22,846 nt of DNA from Rhodospirillales bacterium (GTDB taxonomy: Bacteria > Pseudomonadota > Alphaproteobacteria > Rhodospirillales > JADHTD01). The translations under genes were made by a program, and so were the position numbers. Each line of letters opens with the position of its first letter. The stretch's first letter is position 1. The stretch spans positions 1 to 22,846 of the forward strand of contig JADHTD010000007.1 of NCBI GenBank assembly GCA_016776525.1, in the 5' to 3' direction. Of the stretch, positions 14,780-21,861 are shown piece by piece. The notes beneath the pieces are model-generated. The model worked only from the letters and a program-made list of their open reading frames with translations, was not told the origin of the DNA and searched no databases.

Positions 14780-14932
14780 GGGAGCTTGAGCCCCACCCAA
14801 CCTCACCTGGAATAACCCGAAAACCGCTTTCGGTTTGAGGTAAGCGCGACTGCGCGTCGGGCGGTCAGCCCGGAGCCAAGCACGCAGTGCGCCCGGCGAT
14901 TGAGGGAACTGAAAAAAAGCGCTCAAGCTCCC
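14780..14932. repeat. 153-base intergenic element with 12-base inverted ends (copy B)
   Basis: GGGAGCTTGAGC (14780-14791) and GCTCAAGCTCCC (14921-14932) are perfect inverted repeats bounding the element. Inside are hairpins AAACCG/CGGTTT (14821-14836) and CGGGC/GCCCG (14858-14872), the latter nested in ACTGCG/CGCAGT (14849-14854 with 14883-14888). It fills the gap between the convergent EamA and acyl-CoA synthetase genes, with no room for a protein. Parts recur at 6989-7051 and 31-60. This fits a non-autonomous mobile element (MITE- or REP-like). The repeats are seen; mobility is inferred. It may also serve as a two-way terminator. Confidence 0.65.
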
Positions 14933-14937
14933 GTAAA

Positions 14938-16725
14938 CTACCCGTAAAGCGCCTCCAGGGCGTCGCCGTAGATTTCCTTCAGCACATGCCGGCGGATTTT
15001 GAGGGTCGGCGTCATCTGGCCGTTGCCAATGCTGAAGGGCTCGTCGGCGAGGGTAAAGTGGCGCACTTTTTCGATGTTGGACAGCCGGTCATTGACCCGG
15101 TCAACGGCTTGGGCGAGGGCCGACAGGAAATCCTTGTTGTCCTTCAAGTGGCCAAGGTCGAAGCTGATGCCGTTTTCCGCCGACCATTGCTGCGCCCACT
15201 CTTCGTCCGGCACCAGCAGGGCCACCAGATGCGGGTGGCGATCGCCGTAGACCATGGCCTGGGTGATCTCCGGCTGTAGCGTCAGGATACCCTCGACCCG
15301 TTGCGGGGCCAGGTTGTCGCCGCCGGAATTGACGATGATGTCCTTCTTGCGGTCGGTGATCTTCAGGTGCCCGGCCTCGTCGAAAACACCGATGTCGCCG
15401 GTATGCAGCCAGCCGTCCCGCAGAACCTCGTTGGTGATCTCTTCGTTGCCCCAGTATCCCTGCATCACCAAATCGCCGCGGACCAGGATTTCACCGTCTT
15501 CGGCAATGCGGACCTCGGTGTCGAGTATCGGCGGGCCGACCGTGTCCATGCGCGGATTGCTCGGCCGGTTGACGCTGATCACCGGCGCCGACTCGGTCTG
15601 GCCGTAGCCTTGCAGGATGCGCAGGCCCAAGGCGGTGAAGAAAATACCGATGTCGGGGTTGAGCGGCGCGCCGCCCGAGACCAGGGCCTTGAGGCGGCCG
15701 CCGAAGCGGGCCCGCACCTTGTCGCGGACCAGCCTTTCTAGAAAGAAATCCGTGAACTTGTCGCCAAAGCTGAGCGATCCCGGGTCATGATAGCGCCGGG
15801 TGCCGAGTTCCAAGGTCTTGCGGAACAGCTTTTCCTTGGTTCCGCCGGCCTTCTCGACGCCCCGTAAAATCCTCTGGTGCATCATCTCATAGAGCCGTGG
15901 CACCGCCGTCATGATGGTCGGGTTGGCTTCCTGCATGTTGCTGGAAAGGGTCTCGACCCCTTCGGCGTAATAGATCTGGGCGCCGATGGAGATGGGAAAA
16001 AAGTGTCCCGCCATATGCTCATAGGAATGAGACAGGGGCAGGAAGGAGAGGAAGACCTCGTCGCCGAGGCCCAGTTCCAGAAGGGCGTCCAAGGCTCCCG
16101 CACAATTATGCAGGACCGCCCGGTGATGCAGCATGACGCCTTTCGGCGCGCCGCCGGTTCCCGACGTATAGATGATGCAGGCGGTGTCGTCCGGGTCGAT
16201 GGTGGCGGCAGCCTCGATGATGTTGTCATGTTCGTGGCGGCCTTCATCGAGCATGGCGGCCCAGTCTAGGATATCGAACCCGAGGGTTTGATGGATGCCC
16301 GGCGGTTCCATGGTGACGACGAAATTCTGGTCACCGGCTTTCTGGGCGGCCGGCAGGAAGTGCTCGGCCAGACGATGGGTGGAGACGATGGCGGCCCGCG
16401 CCCCGCTGTCGGTGATGATGTGGTGATGGTCGTCGACGGTATTGGTGCAGTAAGCGGGCACCGTGATGCCGCCGGCAGCCATAATGGCCAGGTCGGCGAT
16501 CAGCCATTCGGGCCGGTTTTCCGACACCAATATGACCCGGTCGCCTTTCTTGACGCCGCGGCCTTTCAGGGCCCGGGCCAGGGTGCTGACGTCGGCGGCG
16601 GCTTCCCGCCAAGTAATCGGCTGGTACTGGACGTCCTGCTTCGACCAGAGGAACGGGGATTCGCCCTTGTTCTCAACCTGCTCGAAAAACTGAGAGACCA
16701 GATTGGCACCGGAAGCCACGTTCAT
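14938..16725 (-). CDS. Long-chain acyl-CoA synthetase (AMP-forming)
   Basis: Activates fatty acids to acyl-CoA through an acyl-adenylate, at the inner face of the membrane. 595 residues, like the FadD15/long-chain branch. The AMP-binding P-loop is YTSGTGGAPKGVM (186-198), the adenine motif is YGQTESAP (374-381), followed by DGWLHTGD (437-444) and the hinge KITDRKKDIIV (455-465). The catalytic lysine motif TPTLKIRR is near the C-terminus. AAGGA precedes the ATG by about seven bases. Divergent from the oligopeptidase gene, with 103 bases between. The stop codon lies six bases from the dispersed repeat. Chain-length preference cannot be read from the sequence. Confidence 0.92.
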   Translation of the reverse strand: MNVASGANLVSQFFEQVENKGESPFLWSKQDVQYQPITWREAAADVSTLARALKGRGVKKGDRVILVSENRPEWLIADLAIMAAGGITVPAYCTNTVDDHHHIITDSGARAAIVSTHRLAEHFLPAAQKAGDQNFVVTMEPPGIHQTLGFDILDWAAMLDEGRHEHDNIIEAAATIDPDDTACIIYTSGTGGAPKGVMLHHRAVLHNCAGALDALLELGLGDEVFLSFLPLSHSYEHMAGHFFPISIGAQIYYAEGVETLSSNMQEANPTIMTAVPRLYEMMHQRILRGVEKAGGTKEKLFRKTLELGTRRYHDPGSLSFGDKFTDFFLERLVRDKVRARFGGRLKALVSGGAPLNPDIGIFFTALGLRILQGYGQTESAPVISVNRPSNPRMDTVGPPILDTEVRIAEDGEILVRGDLVMQGYWGNEEITNEVLRDGWLHTGDIGVFDEAGHLKITDRKKDIIVNSGGDNLAPQRVEGILTLQPEITQAMVYGDRHPHLVALLVPDEEWAQQWSAENGISFDLGHLKDNKDFLSALAQAVDRVNDRLSNIEKVRHFTLADEPFSIGNGQMTPTLKIRRHVLKEIYGDALEALYG

Positions 16726-16786
16726 GCCGTTTCCTTCTTTGCTTTTACGCCACCGGCCCTATCATTGCCGTTGCGGCTTTCCTTTT

Positions 16787-16809
16787 CCACCCCCATATGG
16801 GCAGGGTGG
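16787..16809. promoter_or_regulatory. Nested palindrome in the divergent acyl-CoA synthetase/pepF gap
   Basis: A perfect 10-base palindrome CCCATATGGG (16792-16801) lies within CCACCC (16787-16792) and GGGTGG (16804-16809). It sits just upstream of the pepF Shine-Dalgarno (TTGGAGG, 16814-16820), between the divergent genes. It may be an operator or a leader hairpin; no regulator family can be named. Confidence 0.35.
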
Positions 16810-16828
16810 ATTATTGGAGGTTTTATTA

Positions 16829-18631
16829 ATGAACGACACTGGCGGGTCCACCGCAACCAAAAAAAACGCCTCTTCCGGGCTTCCCGAATGGAAGCTGGAA
16901 GACCTGTATGCATCGCCGGACGACCCGGCGCTGGAAAACGACCTGGAGTGGGCGCGCCGGCAATCGGAAAAGTTCCGGAAAACCTATCAGGGCACGCTCG
17001 CCGGTATTGACGGCACTGTCCTGGGTGAGGCCATCGCCGCCTACGAGCAGATCACCGAACGCCTGCACAAGGCCATGAGCTATGCCGGGTTGCGTTTCGC
17101 CGCCGATATCAGCGACCCGGAACGGGGCCGTTTCAATCAGACCATCCATGAACAGATCACAGATATATCCACCCTGACCCTTTTCTTCACGCTGGAGATC
17201 AACAAGCTCGACGACGCGGTACTGGAAAAACAGCTGGCTGAACCGGCGGCGGCGCATTATGCCGCGTGGCTCCGCGATGTGCGCCTGTTCCGCCCGCACC
17301 AGTTGTCCGACGAGGTGGAACAGCTTCTGCACGAGAAATCGGTCAGCGGCCGGGCCGCCTGGGTGCGGCTTTTCGAAGAGACGCTTTCGGACCTGCGCTT
17401 TGATGTCTACGGCAAGTCCCTGACCCTGTCCGATACCCTGAATATGCTGTCGGACAAGGATGCCAAGACGCGGCAGAAAGCGGCCAAGGCCCTGGGGCAG
17501 GTTCTGGGCAGGAATTCGCGGCTCTTTGCGCTGATCACCAATACCCTGGCCAAGGACAAGGAAATCGAAGACCAGTGGCGCAGCTACCCGCGCCCGGTGT
17601 CGGCCCGCAACCTGGCCAATCAGGTGGAAGACGATGTGGTTGACGCCCTCGTCGCTGCCGTCCGCGATGCCTTTCCCGGCCTGAGCCACCGCTACTACAC
17701 GCTCAAGGCCCGCTGGTTCGGGGTTGAGGCCCTCGACTACTGGGACCGCAACGCGCCGCTGCCGGATGCCGATGACAAGCCCTATAGCTGGGATCAGGCT
17801 CAGGAAATCGTGCTCGGCGCCTATGGCGGTTTCGCCCCGGACATGGCGGAGATCGCCGGGCGTTTCTTCGACGGCGGCTGGATCGATGCGGCCCTCAGGC
17901 CCGGCAAGGATTCCGGGGCCTTTTCCCATCCCACGGTGCCCTCGGCCCATCCCTATATCCTGCTCAATTATCACGGCAAGGCGCGCGACGTTATGACCCT
18001 GGCCCATGAACTGGGCCACGGCGTGCATCAGGTGCTGTCGGCTGACCAGGGGCCGTTGATGGCCGACACGCCGCTGACGACGGCGGAAACGGCCTCGGTA
18101 TTCGGCGAGATGTTGACCTTCCGCGCCATGCTGGACAAGGAGGACGACCCCAAGCGGCGGCGTATCCTGCTGGCCGGCAAGGTCGAGGACATGCTCAATA
18201 CGGTGATCCGCCAGATCGCCTTTCACGGTTTCGAGGAAAAGGTCCATGACGAACGCCGCAATGGAGAACTGAGCGCCGAGCGGCTCGGCGATATCTGGAT
18301 GGAGGTGCAGGCCGCCAGCCTCGGTCCGGCGATCCGCCTGGACGACGGCTATCGGTCGTTCTGGGCCTATATCCCGCACTTCGTTCACACCCCGTTTTAC
18401 GTCTACGCCTATGCCTTCGGCGACTGTCTGGTGAATTCGCTTTATGACGTTTTCCAGGACGGCCACCCCGGTTTCCAGGACAAGTACTTCGACATGCTCC
18501 GCGCCGGCGGCACCCGCCGCCACAAGGAACTGTTGGCGCCGTTCGGCCTGGATGCCACCGATCCCGGCTTCTGGAGCCGTGGCCTTAACGTTATCTCCGG
18601 CTTTATCGACGAGCTGGAGGCGATGGAATAG
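16829..18631 (+). CDS. pepF: Oligoendopeptidase F (peptidase family M3)
   Basis: Cytosolic zinc metallopeptidase that cuts short peptides, probably in peptide recycling. 600 residues, the usual PepF length. The zinc site HELGH is in LAHELGHGVHQVL at about 390-402, and the third ligand glutamate is in TAETASVFGEML about 25 residues later. The HPTVPSAHPYILLNYHGKARDVMTLAHE block is typical of M3B enzymes. The ATG at 16829 is set by a strong TTGGAGG eight bases upstream; the reading frame is open back to 16703, but that extension overlaps the divergent gene and looks non-coding. An ABC1-like kinase gene follows after 11 bases, so the two are likely co-transcribed. Confidence 0.94.
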   Translation: MNDTGGSTATKKNASSGLPEWKLEDLYASPDDPALENDLEWARRQSEKFRKTYQGTLAGIDGTVLGEAIAAYEQITERLHKAMSYAGLRFAADISDPERGRFNQTIHEQITDISTLTLFFTLEINKLDDAVLEKQLAEPAAAHYAAWLRDVRLFRPHQLSDEVEQLLHEKSVSGRAAWVRLFEETLSDLRFDVYGKSLTLSDTLNMLSDKDAKTRQKAAKALGQVLGRNSRLFALITNTLAKDKEIEDQWRSYPRPVSARNLANQVEDDVVDALVAAVRDAFPGLSHRYYTLKARWFGVEALDYWDRNAPLPDADDKPYSWDQAQEIVLGAYGGFAPDMAEIAGRFFDGGWIDAALRPGKDSGAFSHPTVPSAHPYILLNYHGKARDVMTLAHELGHGVHQVLSADQGPLMADTPLTTAETASVFGEMLTFRAMLDKEDDPKRRRILLAGKVEDMLNTVIRQIAFHGFEEKVHDERRNGELSAERLGDIWMEVQAASLGPAIRLDDGYRSFWAYIPHFVHTPFYVYAYAFGDCLVNSLYDVFQDGHPGFQDKYFDMLRAGGTRRHKELLAPFGLDATDPGFWSRGLNVISGFIDELEAME

Positions 18632-18642
18632 GCGGCGCCGAT

Positions 18643-19992
18643 ATGGCCGATAATTCCGACAACGCCAGTCTCGGCGGCCGGGTCAAAAGATATGCCAGAG
18701 TCGGCGCTGCCATGGGCGGCATGGCGGCGCGCATGGCCGGAGGCCGGGTGATGGGCCTCGACGCCGATCAGGCGGCCATCGCCACGGCGCTCAAAGAGGC
18801 CTTGGGCGGCCTCAAGGGGCCGTTGATGAAGGTGGCGCAAATCCTGGCCACCGTTCCCGACCTGCTGCCCGCTGAATACACGGCGGAACTGGTGCAGCTT
18901 CAGACCAATGCGCCGAGCATGGGCTGGGCCTTCGTTAAACGCCGCATGGCCAGCGAACTGGGACCCGATTGGCAGGACGCCTTCGCTTCATTCGACCGAC
19001 AAGCGGCGGCCGCCGCCTCCCTCGGACAGGTGCACCGGGCGGTCGGCCATGACGGGCTGGACCTGGCCTGCAAGCTGCAATACCCGGCCATGGCTTCGGC
19101 GGTGGAGGCCGACCTCCGGCAATTGAAATTGATCTTCGCCCTCTACCGGCGTTACGACCGGGCCATCGACCCGTCGGAAATCCATGCCGAACTGTCGGAC
19201 CGGCTGCACGAGGAACTGGATTACCGGCGCGAAGCCGACAACATGGCGCTCTATGCCCACATGCTGAAGGACGACCCCGGCGTTATCGTACCGCAGACGG
19301 TGCCGGAGCTGTCGACCGACCGCCTGCTGACCATGAACTGGCTGGAGGGCGCGCCGCTGATGTCGTTTGTCGATGACGGCCGCGCCGCCCGCAACGCCGT
19401 CGCCATGAACATGTTCCATGCCTGGTACCTGCCTTTCTATAACTACGGCGTCATTCACGGCGACCCCCACCTGGGCAATTATTCGGTGCGCCCGAACGGC
19501 GCCGTCAACCTGGTCGATTTCGGCTGTATCCGGGTCTTCAAGCCGAGTTTCGTCCGCGCCGTCATCGACCTCTACCGGGCTTTGTGCGACGAGGACCAGG
19601 ACCTGGCGGTCAGCGCCTACGAGACCTGGGGCTTCACCGACCTCAGCCTGGAGATGATCGAGGTCCTCAACCACTGGGCGCGGTTTATCTATGCGCCGCT
19701 GATGGAGGACCGGGAACGCCGTATCCAGGAAACCGAAGGCGGCGTCTATGGGGCCCGGGTCGCCGGTAAGGTGCACCGGGAATTGCGCCGTCTGGGGGGC
19801 GTCACGCCGCCCCGGGAATTCGTCCTCATGGACCGGGCGGCCATCGGCCTGGGCTCGGTCTTTCTGCACCTGAAGGCGGAAATCAACTGGTATAAACTGT
19901 TTCACAACCTGATCGGCGGCTTCGACGAAAAGGCGCTGGCCAAACGGCAGAAAAAAACCCTGATAAAATTCAACATTCCCCTGCCCGAATGA
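18643..19992 (+). CDS. ABC1/UbiB-family atypical kinase
   Basis: 449 residues of the AarF/UbiB/ADCK family: atypical protein-kinase-like ATPases linked to ubiquinone and lipid metabolism. Landmarks are the N-terminal signature LMKVAQILA (about 61-69), the alanine-rich loop AAAASLGQVH (near 121-130) in place of the usual Gly-rich loop, ELDYRREADNM, the catalytic HGDPHLGNY (near 272-280) and the metal-binding DFG in NLVDFGCI (near 290). The family KxGQ signature reads KVAQ here, a variant I associate with an alphaproteobacterial subgroup rather than with UbiB proper. No C-terminal membrane helices are obvious. It is 11 bases behind pepF and 51 bases before a YbjQ gene. The true substrate is unknown. 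Confidence 0.85.
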   Translation: MADNSDNASLGGRVKRYARVGAAMGGMAARMAGGRVMGLDADQAAIATALKEALGGLKGPLMKVAQILATVPDLLPAEYTAELVQLQTNAPSMGWAFVKRRMASELGPDWQDAFASFDRQAAAAASLGQVHRAVGHDGLDLACKLQYPAMASAVEADLRQLKLIFALYRRYDRAIDPSEIHAELSDRLHEELDYRREADNMALYAHMLKDDPGVIVPQTVPELSTDRLLTMNWLEGAPLMSFVDDGRAARNAVAMNMFHAWYLPFYNYGVIHGDPHLGNYSVRPNGAVNLVDFGCIRVFKPSFVRAVIDLYRALCDEDQDLAVSAYETWGFTDLSLEMIEVLNHWARFIYAPLMEDRERRIQETEGGVYGARVAGKVHRELRRLGGVTPPREFVLMDRAAIGLGSVFLHLKAEINWYKLFHNLIGGFDEKALAKRQKKTLIKFNIPLPE

Positions 19993-20043
19993 GGGCGGAC
20001 AAAACCGTCAGAACCGGATCAATAAATCACACAGGAGAAAAAA

Positions 20044-20367
20044 ATGATCATCACCACCACCGACGGCATCGAAGGCCGCTCTGTCACTGCTTACCTCGGC
20101 GTCGTCTCCGGCGAGGCCGTCATGGGGACCAATATCTTCCGCGATTTCTTTGCCGGTATCCGCGATATCGTCGGCGGACGGTCGGGGTCGTACGAAAAGG
20201 AACTGCGTAACGCCAAGGCCCTGGCCATGGAAGCGATGACGGAACAGGCCCAGGAATTGGGCGCCGATGCCATCATCGCCGTTGACCTGGATTACGAAGC
20301 AATCGGCGGCGGCGAGAAGTCGATGTTGATGGTCAGCGCCAACGGCACGGCAGTGAAATTGGGTTAG
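20044..20367 (+). CDS. YbjQ/UPF0145 family protein
   Basis: 107 residues, the standard size for this small soluble family, which forms oligomers (pentamers in solved structures) and is sometimes called a heavy-metal-binding domain without firm proof. Family strings are TAYLGVVSGEAVMGTNIFRD, GSYEKELRNAKALA, GADAIIAVDLDYE, and the end MLMVSANGTAV. CAGGAG lies at good distance before the ATG. It follows the ABC1-like gene by 51 bases and is convergent with the nitrobindin-like gene, only 21 bases apart, with no obvious terminator between. Confidence 0.88.
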   Translation: MIITTTDGIEGRSVTAYLGVVSGEAVMGTNIFRDFFAGIRDIVGGRSGSYEKELRNAKALAMEAMTEQAQELGADAIIAVDLDYEAIGGGEKSMLMVSANGTAVKLG

Positions 20368-20388
20368 GGCGAATCCAGTCGAAAAGTT

Positions 20389-20955
20389 CTAGCTGAGCAC
20401 CAGCTCATTGTCGTCAGTGTGCTCAAATACTTTCCCGAAAATGTCGACCATAGTCGTTTCGGAATAGGATAGCTTGCCGTTTCCAACGACGACTTTCTGT
20501 TTGAATTCTGTCGTGGTTGCGTTCTTTTGCATGAAGGGTGACTGGATAATACTCCAGTCATCATCGTCAATTTTTGCGGCGACCTCGATTATGGTGCGAC
20601 CATCGACGTCTTTTTCACCTGTATATTTACCGCCCGCGAGTACACATACCGCACGCGGAATGGTCAACGAGTGCATGACGGTCTCTGCTTCTTGGTCCCA
20701 CATCCAATAGCCGGTTTCATCATGAAAAATCTCACCATTTGATTTGCGCTGAACAATTTGACGATAGTGAACAGCCGCAAGTGTTTGGGACTCTGCATTG
20801 GTGAGGTCGCCAGCCGCCGAAAAGGTAATTGTTTCAAAGTAGGGATTTGTCTCCGAACCGTCCGGTTCCGGCGCCACATCGACACCATCGTTTCCTGTCC
20901 AAACCCCAATCAGATCCTTTAACGGACCATAATCCACATGGTTAGTTTCATTCAT
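20389..20955 (-). CDS. Nitrobindin-like heme-binding beta-barrel protein
   Basis: 188 residues. The start LKDLIGVWTGNDGVDV carries the G-x-W-x-G signature of the nitrobindin/THAP4-like (formerly DUF1794) barrel family, which binds heme and reacts with nitric oxide or peroxynitrite. Further support comes from the strand pattern FETITFSAAGD, HYRQIVQR, HDETGYWMWD and the internal block VMHSLTIPRAVCVLAGG. GGGA is seven bases before the ATG. Sampled 60-base rows of the gene (20461-20580) are 45-47% GC by hand count, against 67% for a row of the ABC1-like gene (19561-19620), which hints at transfer from another genome. Heme ligation is not proven from sequence. Confidence 0.7.
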   Translation of the reverse strand: MNETNHVDYGPLKDLIGVWTGNDGVDVAPEPDGSETNPYFETITFSAAGDLTNAESQTLAAVHYRQIVQRKSNGEIFHDETGYWMWDQEAETVMHSLTIPRAVCVLAGGKYTGEKDVDGRTIIEVAAKIDDDDWSIIQSPFMQKNATTTEFKQKVVVGNGKLSYSETTMVDIFGKVFEHTDDNELVLS

Positions 20956-21006
20956 TTTTTTATCCCACTAATGCTTGTTAAAAATTAAAGGGAGCCAAAT
21001 TTCGAG

Positions 21007-21861
21007 TTAATTCTTTCGCTTCAGTTCACAAACCTGCGGGCATTCGCCGGTCAGGTTGAGCACCGGGCCGAAACCCAGGGATTTGATTTGGAGGGGAATA
21101 AAGCGGCCGTCGGTGGTCAGGTAGACGTCGAAGGCCGAGCCGTCCCACAGCACCCGCCGGCTTTCCCGGAAACCGGCCACCGGGATGGTGGACAGCACCA
21201 GATGATGGACCGGATGGCGCACCCTGAGGATGGTGCGTTCGGTCTTACCCTTGTAGACGCCCTCCACATCGAAACGCCGCCGCCCGTCGTAGACCCGGAG
21301 GGTGAATTCCTTCGTCCCGCCCTTGAGGTGATGGCGGACCCTGTGCAGGGCCTCGATAAAGGCCGACAGCGGATCGGTGACGCCCACCAGCATGTCCTCG
21401 GTGACTTTGTCGGCGGGCTTGGTGTCGGTGCTTTCCGTGTTTTCCTCGAATTTTCGGGTGTGGATTTTGACCCGCGCCGGTTGATCGTTGCCGGGGAAGG
21501 CGATGTCGATGGTCCGTTGCCGCTTCTTGTTGCGGTACCGGACATGGTAGCTGTCGACCTTAAGGCCGGGGTTGTCGGAAACCAATTGCCCGCGGCTTTT
21601 GGCATCCACATCCAGTTTAATGAAGATGTCGAGCAGGCCCCGGGTTTGCAGCCGGAAATCATTGCCGACGGGGCCTTTGGCTAAGGTGGCGGGATTGTCG
21701 AGCGTGATGCGGAAGTCAGCGGCATGCAGGCCGCCCCAGTAGCCTTCGTAGAGCAGGTGCAGTTTCGGCGCCTCGGCCCGGGCACCGCCAAAGAGGGCAG
21801 AGCCGACCAGCGCCGCCGCCAAGGCGAGAAGGGCGGCGGGTCTACCAGTAAGACATCGCAT
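21007..21861 (-). CDS. DUF3108 exported protein
   Basis: 284 residues. The N-terminus is a signal peptide (Arg near the start, hydrophobic LLALAAALVGSALFGG, likely cut after GARA), so the protein is periplasmic or surface-exposed. The body LLYEGYWGGLHAADFRI...RLQTRGLLDIFIKLDVDAKSRG, together with YNGRR-like VYDGRRRFDVEG and FDVYLTTDGRFIPLQI, fits the DUF3108 beta-rich family, whose role is unknown. Its ATG overlaps the last 20 bases of the upstream dehydrogenase gene in another frame, so translational coupling is likely; GAGG precedes the ATG by about ten bases. The link to the dehydrogenase may be only one of position. Confidence 0.82.
   Translation of the reverse strand: MRCLTGRPAALLALAAALVGSALFGGARAEAPKLHLLYEGYWGGLHAADFRITLDNPATLAKGPVGNDFRLQTRGLLDIFIKLDVDAKSRGQLVSDNPGLKVDSYHVRYRNKKRQRTIDIAFPGNDQPARVKIHTRKFEENTESTDTKPADKVTEDMLVGVTDPLSAFIEALHRVRHHLKGGTKEFTLRVYDGRRRFDVEGVYKGKTERTILRVRHPVHHLVLSTIPVAGFRESRRVLWDGSAFDVYLTTDGRFIPLQIKSLGFGPVLNLTGECPQVCELKRKN

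Noticed and set aside
16826..18523. A 565-codon antisense frame across pepF
   Set aside because: Same codon-bias shadow effect; the plus-strand M3 peptidase has its zinc motif and a strong ribosome site.
18988..19905. A 305-codon antisense frame across the ABC1-like gene
   Set aside because: Shadow of a gene with clear kinase-family motifs; no family likeness of its own.
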